DNA of 64,000 bases from Lacinutrix venerupis (GCF_003663945.1 NZ_RCCH01000003.1:330542-394541); one strand, 5' to 3'; counted from the first letter of the stretch, positions 46,780 to 55,754 are shown. The notes: a model not told the origin generated them from the sequence alone. Translations and numbers: made by a program.

Positions 46780-47778
46780 ATGAATACTACAGTTGCAACT
46801 ACTGGAACAGAAGGTAAAACTTGGGGCGGAGGAAGCAATCCTCTCAAGGCCAGTTATGGAAAAATGATGATGTGGTTTTTTATCGTATCAGATGCCTTAA
46901 CATTTTCAGGATTTTTAGCTGCTTATGGTTTTTCAAGATTCAAATTTATTGACTCTTGGCCAATAGCAGATGAAGTTTTTACTCACATACCTTTTTTTCA
47001 TGGTAATTATCCAATGATTTATGTGGCGTTTATGACGTTTATATTAATCATGTCTTCAGTTACAATGGTATTAGCAGTAGATGCTGGACACCACATGAAC
47101 CAGAAAAAAGTAACATGGTATATGTTCTTAACCATTATTGGTGGTATTATATTCGTAGGTTCTCAAGCATGGGAGTGGAATACTTTTATTAAAGGAGAAT
47201 TTGGAGCTGTACAAACTAAAGGTGGTAATATTTTGCAATTTGGAGAATATAAAACTGTAGAAGGAGAGCAAAAATTTGAACGTGTAGCTATAGCAGATTT
47301 TGCAAAAGCAACACATGGAGAAAGAACGCAACACGAAAGAAAATCTGGGTTATGGTTTGTAGATGAAGGTGCACTTCCGGAATATACTGTAGATGAAGTA
47401 TACAATGGTTTAGTTTCTAATGAGAATATTTTAATTAGAAATCAAATTATTAATGAGGAAGGACATAAAACTGTACTATCTAGAGAAGAGTCTTTAAAGC
47501 AATTAAAAGCAAATGGAAAACTTGTAGTACATGGTGCTAATTTAAAAGTTAATGAATATGGCTCTCCGTTATTTGCAGATTTCTTTTTCTTTATTACTGG
47601 ATTCCACGGTTTCCACGTATTATCAGGAGTTGTAATTAATATTATTATTTTCTTTAATGTTGTTATAGGTACTTACGAAAGACGTAAAAACTATGAAATG
47701 GTAGAGAAGGTAGGATTATACTGGCACTTTGTAGATTTAGTTTGGGTATTTGTTTTCACATTCTTCTACTTAGTTTAA
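46780..47778 (+). CDS. Cytochrome c oxidase subunit III, long form with insertion
   Basis: This 332-residue subunit III has helices at about 28-48, 75-97, 112-130, then a hydrophilic insertion (about 133-262), then two more helices with GFHGFHVLSGVVINIIIFF and YWHFVDLVWVFVFTFFYLV. The insertion is rich in Lys and Glu and faces water; related proteins lack it or have it shorter. The protein is probably the structural subunit III of the A1 oxidase. A subunit IV gene follows. Confidence 0.92.
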   Translation: MNTTVATTGTEGKTWGGGSNPLKASYGKMMMWFFIVSDALTFSGFLAAYGFSRFKFIDSWPIADEVFTHIPFFHGNYPMIYVAFMTFILIMSSVTMVLAVDAGHHMNQKKVTWYMFLTIIGGIIFVGSQAWEWNTFIKGEFGAVQTKGGNILQFGEYKTVEGEQKFERVAIADFAKATHGERTQHERKSGLWFVDEGALPEYTVDEVYNGLVSNENILIRNQIINEEGHKTVLSREESLKQLKANGKLVVHGANLKVNEYGSPLFADFFFFITGFHGFHVLSGVVINIIIFFNVVIGTYERRKNYEMVEKVGLYWHFVDLVWVFVFTFFYLV

Positions 47779-47847
47779 TAAATAAATTTATTTTTCATTT
47801 TCTAAGCTTGGCAAAAAAAAGTTAAAGGAAATCTAAAAACATATAAA

Positions 47848-48228
47848 ATGGCACACGAACATAAATTAGAAATATTTAGAGGGTTATGGAAGTTTAAGTC
47901 TAACACTCAAAAAATTTGGGGAGTACTAGCTTTCTTAACATTTGTAACAGCAATAGAAGTAGTATTGGGTATCTATAAACCTGAAGTTTTAATGGGAAAT
48001 GTATTAGGAATGAAAGGTTTAAACTGGATTTTCATAATATTAACCATTGTAAAAGCATATTATATTACTTGGGACTTTATGCACATGAGAGATGAAACTA
48101 AAGGATTAAGACGTGCTGTTGTATGGACTGGAGTATTTTTAATTTGCTACTTAGTATTTATTCTATTACAAGAAGGAGGTTATGTAGAAAGTGTTTATAG
48201 AAATGGATTTATTAAACGCGATTTTTAA
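47848..48228 (+). CDS. Cytochrome c oxidase subunit IV-like protein
   Basis: This 126-residue protein has three transmembrane helices (about 25-43, 60-78, 88-108) and the pattern of prokaryotic cytochrome c oxidase subunit IV, including YYITWDFMHMRDE. It is a small accessory subunit. It follows subunit III and ends just before a strong terminator. Confidence 0.88.
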   Translation: MAHEHKLEIFRGLWKFKSNTQKIWGVLAFLTFVTAIEVVLGIYKPEVLMGNVLGMKGLNWIFIILTIVKAYYITWDFMHMRDETKGLRRAVVWTGVFLICYLVFILLQEGGYVESVYRNGFIKRDF

Positions 48229-48254
48229 TAAACTTATATAAGTTAAAAGATAGT

Positions 48255-48286
48255 AAAAGGTGGTTTTTTTAAACCACCTTTTTTAT
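48255..48286 (+). terminator. Terminator after the subunit IV gene, overlapping a promoter
   Basis: Arms AAAAGGTGGTTT and AAACCACCTTTT form a 12-bp stem with a TTTT loop, followed by T residues. The T tract runs into the next gene's -7 element at 48284. Confidence 0.93.
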
Positions 48287-48291
48287 TTTTG
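48284..48291 (+). promoter_or_regulatory. -7 element of the SCO gene pair
   Basis: TATTTTTG matches TAnnTTTG and begins within the T tract of the preceding terminator. The predicted start leaves a leader of about 17 bases before the ATG at 48315. Confidence 0.55.
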
Positions 48292-48314
48292 TAAAAAAAT
48301 AAAAAAATCTAATT

Positions 48315-49049
48315 ATGAGTAATAAACCAGTAGTAAAATACCTAATTTTAGGCATATTGTTTTTTCTACCTGTAGCATTTTTACTCTTGCTTTATCCATC
48401 TACAAATAATTACAATGTGCTTGATGTAGTAAAGGAAGATGTGTTAGACATATCTAATTTATCATCAGTTGCTAATTCAGATGTTGTATTAAAAGACCAC
48501 ATTACCGTTTTAGGTTTTTTAGGAAGCGATCCAGAATCTAAAATTATAGAAGCTTCAAATCTAAAGGAACTTATTTATAATAAATTTAAAGGGTTTAAAA
48601 ACTTTCAAATTGTAATGATGGTCACATTAGATTCTCACGATCGTACTAGCAGATTAATTCAAGAACTTAATAAATATAGTGAACATAAATATTGGCACTT
48701 TGTAGCAGCAACAGATAGTGATATTAATAAGCTGTTTAATAGTTTAAGAACAAGTTTACAGTTAGATAATACTTTAGCAACAAATAGTGTTTTTGTTATA
48801 GATAAAGAATTAAACCAACGTGGTCGTTTAGACGATAGAACAAAGAAAGAGAAGGAAAAGGAAACACAAGTATATCCACTTACAGCTTACGATTGTTCTA
48901 AAGTATCAATAATTAAAAATAAATTAGCTGCAGAAGATATGCGTGTGCTATTAGAAGAATATAGAAAATCTGGTAGAAACAAAATAGATTCATCAAACAG
49001 GAGAGCTAAAGACCTAAATCCAGATAACAAAACAGATGAAAAAGAATAA
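48315..49049 (+). CDS. Membrane-anchored SCO-like protein lacking the copper cysteines
   Basis: This 244-residue protein has one N-terminal transmembrane helix (about 8-28) and a soluble domain that follows the order of the SCO next door. The strand HITVLGFLGSDPESK stands where the neighbour has VVEFFFTTCPTICP, so both copper cysteines are missing. FQIVMMVTLDSHD and SVFVIDKELNQRGRLDD match later SCO strands. The only Cys is in YDCSK near residue 198. It overlaps the SCO gene by 14 bases. Copper transfer by the usual chemistry is unlikely; a partner or scaffold role is possible. Confidence 0.7.
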   Translation: MSNKPVVKYLILGILFFLPVAFLLLLYPSTNNYNVLDVVKEDVLDISNLSSVANSDVVLKDHITVLGFLGSDPESKIIEASNLKELIYNKFKGFKNFQIVMMVTLDSHDRTSRLIQELNKYSEHKYWHFVAATDSDINKLFNSLRTSLQLDNTLATNSVFVIDKELNQRGRLDDRTKKEKEKETQVYPLTAYDCSKVSIIKNKLAAEDMRVLLEEYRKSGRNKIDSSNRRAKDLNPDNKTDEKE

Positions 49050-49779
49050 CTACTCATACATAGGTATTGCTTTTATAATTTTACTATTCGGAATTATTTT
49101 TATTCCAAAAATTATAAATCGCATAAAAGATAAAGATATTACCCGAAACAACAGAATGAGTGTTGGACAGGACAATAATTTTAAAAATAAAGAAGAATTA
49201 GCTTTTATAGAAATTAACGGTAAACCAAAAAAAGTACCAAATTTTAGCTTTATAAATCAAGACGGAGAAATAATTACTCAAGATGATTATAAAGGAAAAG
49301 TATACGTAGTAGAATTCTTTTTTACAACATGTCCTACAATTTGTCCAAGAATGAATAGAAACTTGGTAGATATTCAAAATGTATTTAAAAATGAAAATAA
49401 TTTTGGAGTAGCATCTTTTTCAATAACACCAGAATTAGATACACCAGAAGTTTTAAAATCTTACGCAGAAAGATATGGGATTACCAATCCTAATTGGAAT
49501 TTAATGACTGGTGATGAAACAGAGATTTATAAATTAGCAAACGTTGGTTTTAATATATTTGTAGGTAAAGTTGAAAACGATGAAATTGGATTTGAGCACT
49601 CTGGAGATTTTGCATTAATAGATAAAAACGGGTTTATTCGCTCTCGATTAGATGGTTTTGGAAACCCTAAAATTTTCTATAAAGGTGTAATTAGCGAACA
49701 AGAAAAAATGGATGAAGATGGTAATGAGCAGGAAATTACTATGCTAAAAGAAGATATTAAAAAGCTTTTAAACGAATAA
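49036..49779 (+). CDS. SCO-family copper chaperone for oxidase CuA
   Basis: This 247-residue protein has one N-terminal membrane anchor (about 7-25) and a thioredoxin-like periplasmic domain. The copper ligands are Cys99 and Cys103 in CPTICP and His188 in GFEHSGD. SCO proteins insert copper into CuA of subunit II or reduce its cysteines. It overlaps the Cys-less paralogue upstream, so the two are co-translated. Confidence 0.93.
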   Translation: MKKNNYSYIGIAFIILLFGIIFIPKIINRIKDKDITRNNRMSVGQDNNFKNKEELAFIEINGKPKKVPNFSFINQDGEIITQDDYKGKVYVVEFFFTTCPTICPRMNRNLVDIQNVFKNENNFGVASFSITPELDTPEVLKSYAERYGITNPNWNLMTGDETEIYKLANVGFNIFVGKVENDEIGFEHSGDFALIDKNGFIRSRLDGFGNPKIFYKGVISEQEKMDEDGNEQEITMLKEDIKKLLNE

Positions 49780-49839
49780 TTTATTAATACACTATAAAGT
49801 TATTTAGATCCTGTTTCAAAATCACATTACTTTAAAAAT

Positions 49840-50388
49840 ATGAATACTCAAGAGAACCTACAAAACGAAAAAAAATATAATAAATGGATTGTAATTCTAT
49901 CCATTGTAATACCGTTAGCAGTAGCAGCATTATTTGGTATTAAATTAAAAGATTTTGGTTTAAATATAGAACCATTAACTTTTTTGCCTCCAATTTATGC
50001 CTTTATAAATGGTATTACAGCAATAGTTTTAATTGTTGCGGTAATACAAATTAAAAAAGGGAATAGAGCTCTGCACGAGAAATTAATGAAATTTGCAATT
50101 ACATTATCAGTTTTATTCTTATTATTATATATCGCGTATCACATGACTAGCGATTCTACTAAGTTTGGTGGAGAAGGTGTAATATCTTATGTATATTATT
50201 TTATTTTAATTACACACATAATTTTGTCTATTGCAGTTATTCCTTTTGTTTTAATAACTTATGTAAGAGCAATTTCTAATAATTTTCAAAGACATAAAAA
50301 AATAGCGCGTATTACATATCCTTTATGGTTATACGTTGCAGTAACTGGTGTTATTGTGTATTTAATGATTGCACCTTATTATGTATAG
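49840..50388 (+). CDS. DUF420 membrane protein, possible oxidase assembly factor
   Basis: This 182-residue protein has five hydrophobic helices (about 17-37, 49-70, 82-100, 118-140, 157-178) and matches the DUF420 family, whose Staphylococcus member CtaM is needed for heme A-containing oxidases. Histidines in LHEKLMKF, YHMTSDSTKFGGEG, THIILS and RHKKIARIT could bind heme or metal. Its place between SCO and a CxxC peptide supports an oxidase assembly role. Confidence 0.82.
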   Translation: MNTQENLQNEKKYNKWIVILSIVIPLAVAALFGIKLKDFGLNIEPLTFLPPIYAFINGITAIVLIVAVIQIKKGNRALHEKLMKFAITLSVLFLLLYIAYHMTSDSTKFGGEGVISYVYYFILITHIILSIAVIPFVLITYVRAISNNFQRHKKIARITYPLWLYVAVTGVIVYLMIAPYYV

Positions 50389-50432
50389 TGCTATCTAACT
50401 TCACCTAAAACAAGACTAATACTCTAATATTT

Positions 50433-50660
50433 ATGAAAACTAAAGTCTTATTTTTTATTTTTTCTATTCTCGCATTTTTTGAGACTAATGCGCAATGCGC
50501 TATGTGTCGTGCAGTATTGGAAAATGAAGAAGGACAAGGTGTAGCAAAAGGCATTAACGATGGTATTATTTATTTAATGTCGATACCGTACATTCTTGTG
50601 TTTATAGTTGGTTTTGCTATTTATTGGAAGTATTTTAGGAAGAAGAAAAACAAAACATAG
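50433..50660 (+). CDS. Small CxxC membrane protein near oxidase assembly genes
   Basis: This 75-residue protein has a signal peptide (about 1-20), a short periplasmic part beginning QCAMCRAVLENEEGQG, and a C-terminal transmembrane helix (about 47-65) with a basic KYFRKKKNK tail. The CAMC motif lies at the predicted mature N-terminus. I do not recognise a named family. Its position after SCO and DUF420 hints at metal or redox handling for the oxidase. Confidence 0.7.
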   Translation: MKTKVLFFIFSILAFFETNAQCAMCRAVLENEEGQGVAKGINDGIIYLMSIPYILVFIVGFAIYWKYFRKKKNKT

Positions 50661-50754
50661 AGTTTTAAGTTTTTATAAAAAAAATCGCTTTTTTTTATTT
50701 TATCTTTTTTTTTACGAAATTAAGAGCATTATTAACCAATACCAATTTATAAAT

Positions 50755-50958
50755 ATGAAAAAATTAAAAAGTTTAGCTTTATTAACAGTTTTTGCAGGTT
50801 CAATGTTGTATTCACCAACTGTAGATGCGCTTCCTAAAAAAAGAAAAGTAACATTTGCACATATATTTGAAAATGGTTGTGTAGGTACACATACAGTAAC
50901 ATATTCGAGTTCGGGAGAAGTTATTGATCATGACTATGAAGTTTTCGCTTGTCCTTGA
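50755..50958 (+). CDS. Small secreted hypothetical protein
   Basis: The predicted product is 67 residues with a signal peptide (about 1-26, ending near TVDA) and a short mature part with two cysteines (NGCVG and the C-terminal FACP) that could form a disulfide. The frame is open upstream to 50608, but that part overlaps the previous gene and a T-rich spacer, so the ATG at 50755 is the better start. No family recognised. Confidence 0.6.
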   Translation: MKKLKSLALLTVFAGSMLYSPTVDALPKKRKVTFAHIFENGCVGTHTVTYSSSGEVIDHDYEVFACP

Positions 50959-50978
50959 GAATAATTGTCATTTTTAAG

Positions 50979-51009
50979 CTCCAAGTAATATTTTTGCTTG
51001 GAGTTTTTT
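50979..51009 (+). terminator. Terminator with a promoter element in its loop
   Basis: Arms CTCCAAG and CTTGGAG are followed by six T residues and enclose an 11-base loop that contains TATTTTTG (50989-50996). It can end the small secreted protein's transcript. Confidence 0.7.
50989..50996 (+). promoter_or_regulatory. -7 element inside a terminator loop
   Basis: TATTTTTG matches TAnnTTTG. It lies 29 bases before the ATG at 51025 and within the loop of the preceding terminator. Confidence 0.4.
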
Positions 51010-51024
51010 ATTACATTCAATAGT

Positions 51025-51921
51025 ATGGATTTACTTATTAAAATACTTTTATTATTAATCTTTAATTTTTCTTTTTCCCAAAACATAACAGGAAAAGTTA
51101 TAGATTCACTTACTAAAAAACCTTTAGAGTATGCTAACGTTACTTTAATGACAAAAAACAAAGGTGTTTATACTGATAGTAAAGGCGTTTTTAATTTTGA
51201 TATAACAAAACATCTTTATGATACTTTAAGAATTAGCTCGATTGGTTATTATTCTAAATCTATTGTACTTGATGGTTTTAGAACCAAAAAAGATGTTAAA
51301 TTAGATGTTTTATTAAAAGAAAAAATCACAGAATTAAACGAAGTTGTAATTAATTCAAAAAAGATAGAATATAAAGAAAAACACACATTAGGAGAAAAAA
51401 GAAATGGCATTACTTCGGTAAGTTCTTTAATTGGTTATGAAACAGGTGTATTGATAGAGAATCCATTTAGAAAAGAAGGTAAATTAAAAAAGGTGTACAT
51501 AAAACTTAAAAAAAGAAAAGACGTAAATTTTGTTGCATCATTAAATATTAAATTTTATAGTTATGATGCTGCAAATAAAAAACCGGGTTACGAATTGTAC
51601 ACTAAAAATATAGTTGTTAAAACAAAAAACAAAAATTACACTCTTAACATTAAAGTAGAGGACTTTGATATTTATTTACCAGAAGAAGGTATGTGTATTG
51701 GTGTTGAATTTATTGACCCTAAAAATGAATCTAAGAAGTATGATAGAATAGGTCCAGCATACGGATTTAAATTTTCTAATGAAGAAGTATTAACTTGGTC
51801 TAAATATAGAGGAAAATCTTGGAGACCAGGTTTTGTTGAATTTAAAAGAGGAAACTTTGGTGACAGAAGTAAAAAAGGTAATGTTATGATAGGAGTAGAT
51901 GTTTTAATGCCAAAAGAATAA
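51025..51921 (+). CDS. Secreted protein with carboxypeptidase-regulatory-like domain
   Basis: This 298-residue protein has a signal peptide (about 1-18, ending NFSFSQ) and an N-terminal carboxypeptidase-regulatory-like domain starting NITGKVIDSLTKKPLEYANV (about 20-100). The rest is an unrecognised soluble beta-rich region with GLU/LYS-rich stretches and DFDIYLPEEGMCIGVEFI. The same N-terminal domain occurs in TonB receptors, but there is no barrel here. An upstream TTG at 50998 lies in the terminator, so I chose the ATG. It is followed closely by a DUF1573 lipoprotein. Confidence 0.8.
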   Translation: MDLLIKILLLLIFNFSFSQNITGKVIDSLTKKPLEYANVTLMTKNKGVYTDSKGVFNFDITKHLYDTLRISSIGYYSKSIVLDGFRTKKDVKLDVLLKEKITELNEVVINSKKIEYKEKHTLGEKRNGITSVSSLIGYETGVLIENPFRKEGKLKKVYIKLKKRKDVNFVASLNIKFYSYDAANKKPGYELYTKNIVVKTKNKNYTLNIKVEDFDIYLPEEGMCIGVEFIDPKNESKKYDRIGPAYGFKFSNEEVLTWSKYRGKSWRPGFVEFKRGNFGDRSKKGNVMIGVDVLMPKE

Positions 51922-51925
51922 AAGG

Positions 51926-52357
51926 ATGGCAAAGTTAATTTTTAAGGTTACATTTTTGGTAATTATTTTTAGCACTATTCATTCATGTAAAAAAGAAACA
52001 AAAGAAATTGAAGAAGAATTTAAAGAACAAATATATTCGGAACTATCTATTGAAAACCAAGATTATGATTTTGGATTAATATCTGTTAATGATACTGTCT
52101 TATATACTTATCACATTAAAAATATTTCAGAAGAACCATTAAAAATTACTAGAATTATTTCAAATTGTGATTGTATAGAAATCAACTTTGATAAACAGTC
52201 ACTTCAAAAAAATCAAATTTTAGATATTTCAGCAAAATTTATTGCAACTAAAGATATAATTGGAAGTGTAAATAACTTTTTACTAATTGAATGTAATATA
52301 AAGAAAGGAGTTGCTGTACTGTCTATGTCTGGATACATTTCAGAAACAAAAAAGTAA
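51926..52357 (+). CDS. DUF1573 lipoprotein
   Basis: This 143-residue protein has a lipoprotein signal ending IHSC (about residue 20) and a beta-rich DUF1573 domain: DYDFGLISVNDTVLYTYHIKN, then ISNCDCIEINFD, where Cys pairs are usual in the family. It lies four bases after the previous gene. The family is abundant in Bacteroidota and its function is unknown. Confidence 0.85.
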   Translation: MAKLIFKVTFLVIIFSTIHSCKKETKEIEEEFKEQIYSELSIENQDYDFGLISVNDTVLYTYHIKNISEEPLKITRIISNCDCIEINFDKQSLQKNQILDISAKFIATKDIIGSVNNFLLIECNIKKGVAVLSMSGYISETKK

Positions 52358-52506
52358 AATATAAATTTAATTTCTTTAAAAATATATAACATTTTTTTAC
52401 TTAATAGAGTTTTAACATTTTTTTTTAATTATTCCTGTAACAAATAAAGTTCTTTGTAGTCTAATGGATATAATGTAGTAATACATCAATCAAAAAACCA
52501 ACCATT

Positions 52507-53208
52507 ATGCTCAAAATTAATAAGATACATAAATCTTATCCTATTGGAGATTCTAGTTTACATGTATTAAAAGGTATCGACCTTTCTGTGGAAGCAGGAG
52601 AAATGGTAGCAATTATGGGTTCTTCAGGATCAGGAAAATCTACTTTGCTAAATATTATAGGAATGCTAGACGAAGCAGATGAAGGCGATTACATTTTAGA
52701 TAATGTTCCTATTAAAAATCTTACCGAAAAAAAAGCAGCTATTTATAGAAATAAATTTTTAGGATTTATTTTTCAATCTTTCAATCTTATAAACTACAAA
52801 AATGCATTAGATAATGTTGCATTGCCACTATACTACCAAGGTTTAAAACGTAAAGAACGTATAGAAAAAGGATTGTATCATTTAGAAAAAGTAGGTTTAA
52901 AAAATTGGGCGCACCATTTACCTAATGAGTTATCTGGAGGCCAAAAACAACGTGTAGCCATTGCAAGGGCACTAGCTGCAAATCCAAAATTATTATTGGC
53001 AGATGAGCCAACAGGAGCTTTAGATACTAAAACATCTCATGAGATTATGGATTTTATTCAATCTCTTAACGATGAAGGAAAAACCATTTTAATGGTAACT
53101 CACGAAGAAGACATTGCACAAATGTGTAAACGTATTGTACGTTTAAAAGATGGTGTAATTATAGAAGACGTATTTGTAGAACAAGTAAGAGCGTCACAAT
53201 ATGTTTGA
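52507..53208 (+). CDS. ABC transporter ATPase, MacB/LolD type
   Basis: This 233-residue ATPase has Walker [10 protein letters not shown], the signature [15 protein letters not shown] and Walker [13 protein letters not shown]. It belongs to the MacB/LolD family that powers mechanotransmission exporters. It overlaps the next permease by eight bases and heads an operon of ATPase, two permeases, adaptor and TolC. Confidence 0.95.
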   Translation: MLKINKIHKSYPIGDSSLHVLKGIDLSVEAGEMVAIMGSSGSGKSTLLNIIGMLDEADEGDYILDNVPIKNLTEKKAAIYRNKFLGFIFQSFNLINYKNALDNVALPLYYQGLKRKERIEKGLYHLEKVGLKNWAHHLPNELSGGQKQRVAIARALAANPKLLLADEPTGALDTKTSHEIMDFIQSLNDEGKTILMVTHEEDIAQMCKRIVRLKDGVIIEDVFVEQVRASQYV

Positions 53209-54430
53209 TAGAGATCTCTGGAGAGAAATCTTCCAAAGTATAAATATGAATAAAACCAGAAGTCTACTTTCTGGCTTTACTGTAGCTTTTGCTATTCTTT
53301 TATTTACTATTCTTTTTGGCTTAGGAAATGGTTTATTAAATACTTTCGACACTGCATTTGTAGATGACGCAGCAAATTCTATTTTTATAAACTCTGGTCA
53401 AACTTCTAAAGCTAGTAACGGTTTACAAGCAGGAAGACAAATACAATTCGAAAACAAGGACCAAGAATGGATTGAAGAGGAATTTGGAGATAAAGTACAG
53501 TATATAACCTCTAGAATATATTTAAATGTAACAGCTACTTTTAGAAACGAAAAAAGTAGTTATAGCGTTAGAGCTGTTAACCCAGATCATCAATACCTTG
53601 AAAATACAAAAGTTAATTATGGGCGTTATATTAATGAATCTGATATAAAAAATAAAACAAAAGTTGTTGTTATAGGTCGTTTAGTAGAAGAGGATTTGTT
53701 TCTAAAAACTACAGCTATTGGTAAATACATAAATTTAAATGGCATTCAATATAAAGTAGTTGGTGTTTTTAGTGACGATGGTGGAGATAGAGAAGAAAGA
53801 CTAATTTATATGCCAGTAACTACAGCACAGCAAATTTATGGTAACAACCAACATATAGACCAAATAAATTTAACTTATAATCCAGACTTAAACTTCGATG
53901 CAGCAATAAGTTTTAGCAATATGCTTACAAGAAAACTTAAAGATCGTTTTTTAGTTTCGCAAAACGACCAACGCGCTATTAGGGTAAGAAACTTAGCAAA
54001 CGATTCTAAAGCAATTGGACAAATGACGCTTGGTATTAATATAATGATTTTAGTTATTGGTTTTGGAACACTTATAGCCGGAGTTGTAGGAATTAGTAAC
54101 ATGATGATATTTATAGTAAAAGAACGCACAAAAGAAATAGGTATACGTAAAGCCTTAGGTGCATCTCCAAAATCTATAGTATCTATTATTTTATTAGAAT
54201 CTGTTTTAATAACTGTAATAGCAGGTTTTGTAGGTTTGGTAATTGGAATGGGAGTAGTTGAATTGGCAGCTCCTTCTTTAGAAACCTATTTTATAAAAGA
54301 AGCAGGTGTTGAAACATCTATAATTATTGGAGCAACTATTGTTTTAATAATAGCAGGAGCAATTGCAGGCTATTTACCTGCAAAAAAAGCCTCAAGAATT
54401 AAACCTATTGTAGCACTAAGAGACGATTAA
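53201..54430 (+). CDS. ABC transporter permease, MacB type, first of two
   Basis: This 409-residue permease has an N-terminal transmembrane helix (about 20-42), a periplasmic MacB-type core domain (about 45-275) and three C-terminal helices of the FtsX family (about 285-305, 330-355, 370-395). It shares layout with the next gene and probably forms a heterodimer with it. The motif ERTKEIGIRKALGASP is typical of the coupling region. Confidence 0.95.
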   Translation: MFDRDLWREIFQSINMNKTRSLLSGFTVAFAILLFTILFGLGNGLLNTFDTAFVDDAANSIFINSGQTSKASNGLQAGRQIQFENKDQEWIEEEFGDKVQYITSRIYLNVTATFRNEKSSYSVRAVNPDHQYLENTKVNYGRYINESDIKNKTKVVVIGRLVEEDLFLKTTAIGKYINLNGIQYKVVGVFSDDGGDREERLIYMPVTTAQQIYGNNQHIDQINLTYNPDLNFDAAISFSNMLTRKLKDRFLVSQNDQRAIRVRNLANDSKAIGQMTLGINIMILVIGFGTLIAGVVGISNMMIFIVKERTKEIGIRKALGASPKSIVSIILLESVLITVIAGFVGLVIGMGVVELAAPSLETYFIKEAGVETSIIIGATIVLIIAGAIAGYLPAKKASRIKPIVALRDD

Positions 54431-54432
54431 TT

Positions 54433-55674
54433 ATGCGATTTTTATTTGAAAGAGATACATGGCAAGAAGTCTACGATAGTTTAACCAAAAACAAACTACG
54501 TTCGGCATTAACAATGGTTGGTGTTTGGTGGGGAATTTTATTACTTATAGGATTGTTAGGTTCTGCTCGTGGTTTAGAAAACTCATTTAATAGATTATTT
54601 GGAAGTTTTGCAACAAACAGTGTATTTGTTTGGGCGCAAAGCACAAGTAAACCATTTAAAGGTTTTCAAGAAGGAAGACTCGTACAACTTAAAATTAGCG
54701 ACGCTAAAAAAATTGAAGAAAATGTTGATGGAATAGAATTTGTTGTGCCAAGAAATCAAAGTCAAGCTTTGGTTGTGCACAAGTTTTTGTCAGGAACTTT
54801 TGGTGTTAATGGAGACTATCCGTTATTAGACAAAGTTCAAAAAAAGAAGATGATTCAAGGTCGATTTATTAATCAAACCGATATTGATGAAAAACGAAAA
54901 GTTGTAGTTATATCCGAAGAAATATATAAACAACTATTCGATAAAGATGCAGAAATGATTGGAGAATACATTCAATTAAACGGAATGAATTTTAAAGTCG
55001 TTGGTATGTTTGAAAATGGAAACCAGAATATGGGACCAACAAGCGATATGCACATTCCATTTACTACCTTTCAGCAAATCTATAATATGGGCGAAAATAT
55101 TGGTTGGATGATGATTACAGGAAAACCAGAATACGATATCTCTCAAATTGAAGCCGATGCTAAACTAATATTAAGAAACTTAAATAAAGTGCATCCTGAA
55201 GATAATCGTGCCTTTGGTAGCTTTAACCTAGGAAAAGAATTTGCTAAAGTAACTGGATTTTTAACAGGTATGCAGTTTTTAACTTGGTTTGTAGGTATTG
55301 CAACATTAATAGCCGGAGTATTTGCAATTGGAAATATTTTATTAATTACAGTAAAAGAAAGAACAAAAGAAATAGGAGTACGCCGTGCACTTGGTGCAAC
55401 ACCTTTCGAGATAAAAAGACAAATAGTTGTTGAAGCAGTATTTATAACAATTTTAGCAGGCTTATTTGGAATAATAAGTGGAGGCTGGATTTTAATTGCT
55501 TTAGATGCTGCATTTGGTCATGGTGATGAAGCTGTTATTGTAAACGCATCTGTATCCATATCTGTAGTTTTTGTAGCATTAATAATACTAATAATATTAG
55601 GTACTTTAATAGGATTAATACCAGCATTTAAAGCCACAAGTATAAAGCCAATTGAAGCGTTAAGAGAAGAATAA
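54433..55674 (+). CDS. ABC transporter permease, MacB type, second of two
   Basis: This 413-residue paralogue of the preceding permease has the same four-helix plus periplasmic domain plan and the coupling motif ERTKEIGVRRALGATP. It starts two bases after the previous gene. The two probably pair over one ATPase, unlike E. coli MacB, where ATPase and permease are fused and form a homodimer. Confidence 0.95.
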   Translation: MRFLFERDTWQEVYDSLTKNKLRSALTMVGVWWGILLLIGLLGSARGLENSFNRLFGSFATNSVFVWAQSTSKPFKGFQEGRLVQLKISDAKKIEENVDGIEFVVPRNQSQALVVHKFLSGTFGVNGDYPLLDKVQKKKMIQGRFINQTDIDEKRKVVVISEEIYKQLFDKDAEMIGEYIQLNGMNFKVVGMFENGNQNMGPTSDMHIPFTTFQQIYNMGENIGWMMITGKPEYDISQIEADAKLILRNLNKVHPEDNRAFGSFNLGKEFAKVTGFLTGMQFLTWFVGIATLIAGVFAIGNILLITVKERTKEIGVRRALGATPFEIKRQIVVEAVFITILAGLFGIISGGWILIALDAAFGHGDEAVIVNASVSISVVFVALIILIILGTLIGLIPAFKATSIKPIEALREE

Positions 55675-55754
55675 TCAATCAAAATAAATAATAAAAGCGT
55701 AGCTTAAAACCAATGTACACTGAATTTTTTTTCAGTACAAAAATTAAATTAAAA

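Noticed and set aside
50608..50754. Upstream extension of the small secreted protein frame
   Set aside because: The extension overlaps the CxxC protein and a T-rich spacer, and it would bury the signal peptide. The ATG at 50755 fits a secreted peptide.
52451..52490. A stretch resembling the 5' half of a tRNA (TAGTCTAATGGATA-like D arm)
   Set aside because: No matching acceptor, anticodon or T arm follows; the text runs straight into the ABC ATPase leader. Similarity is limited to a short D-arm-like string.
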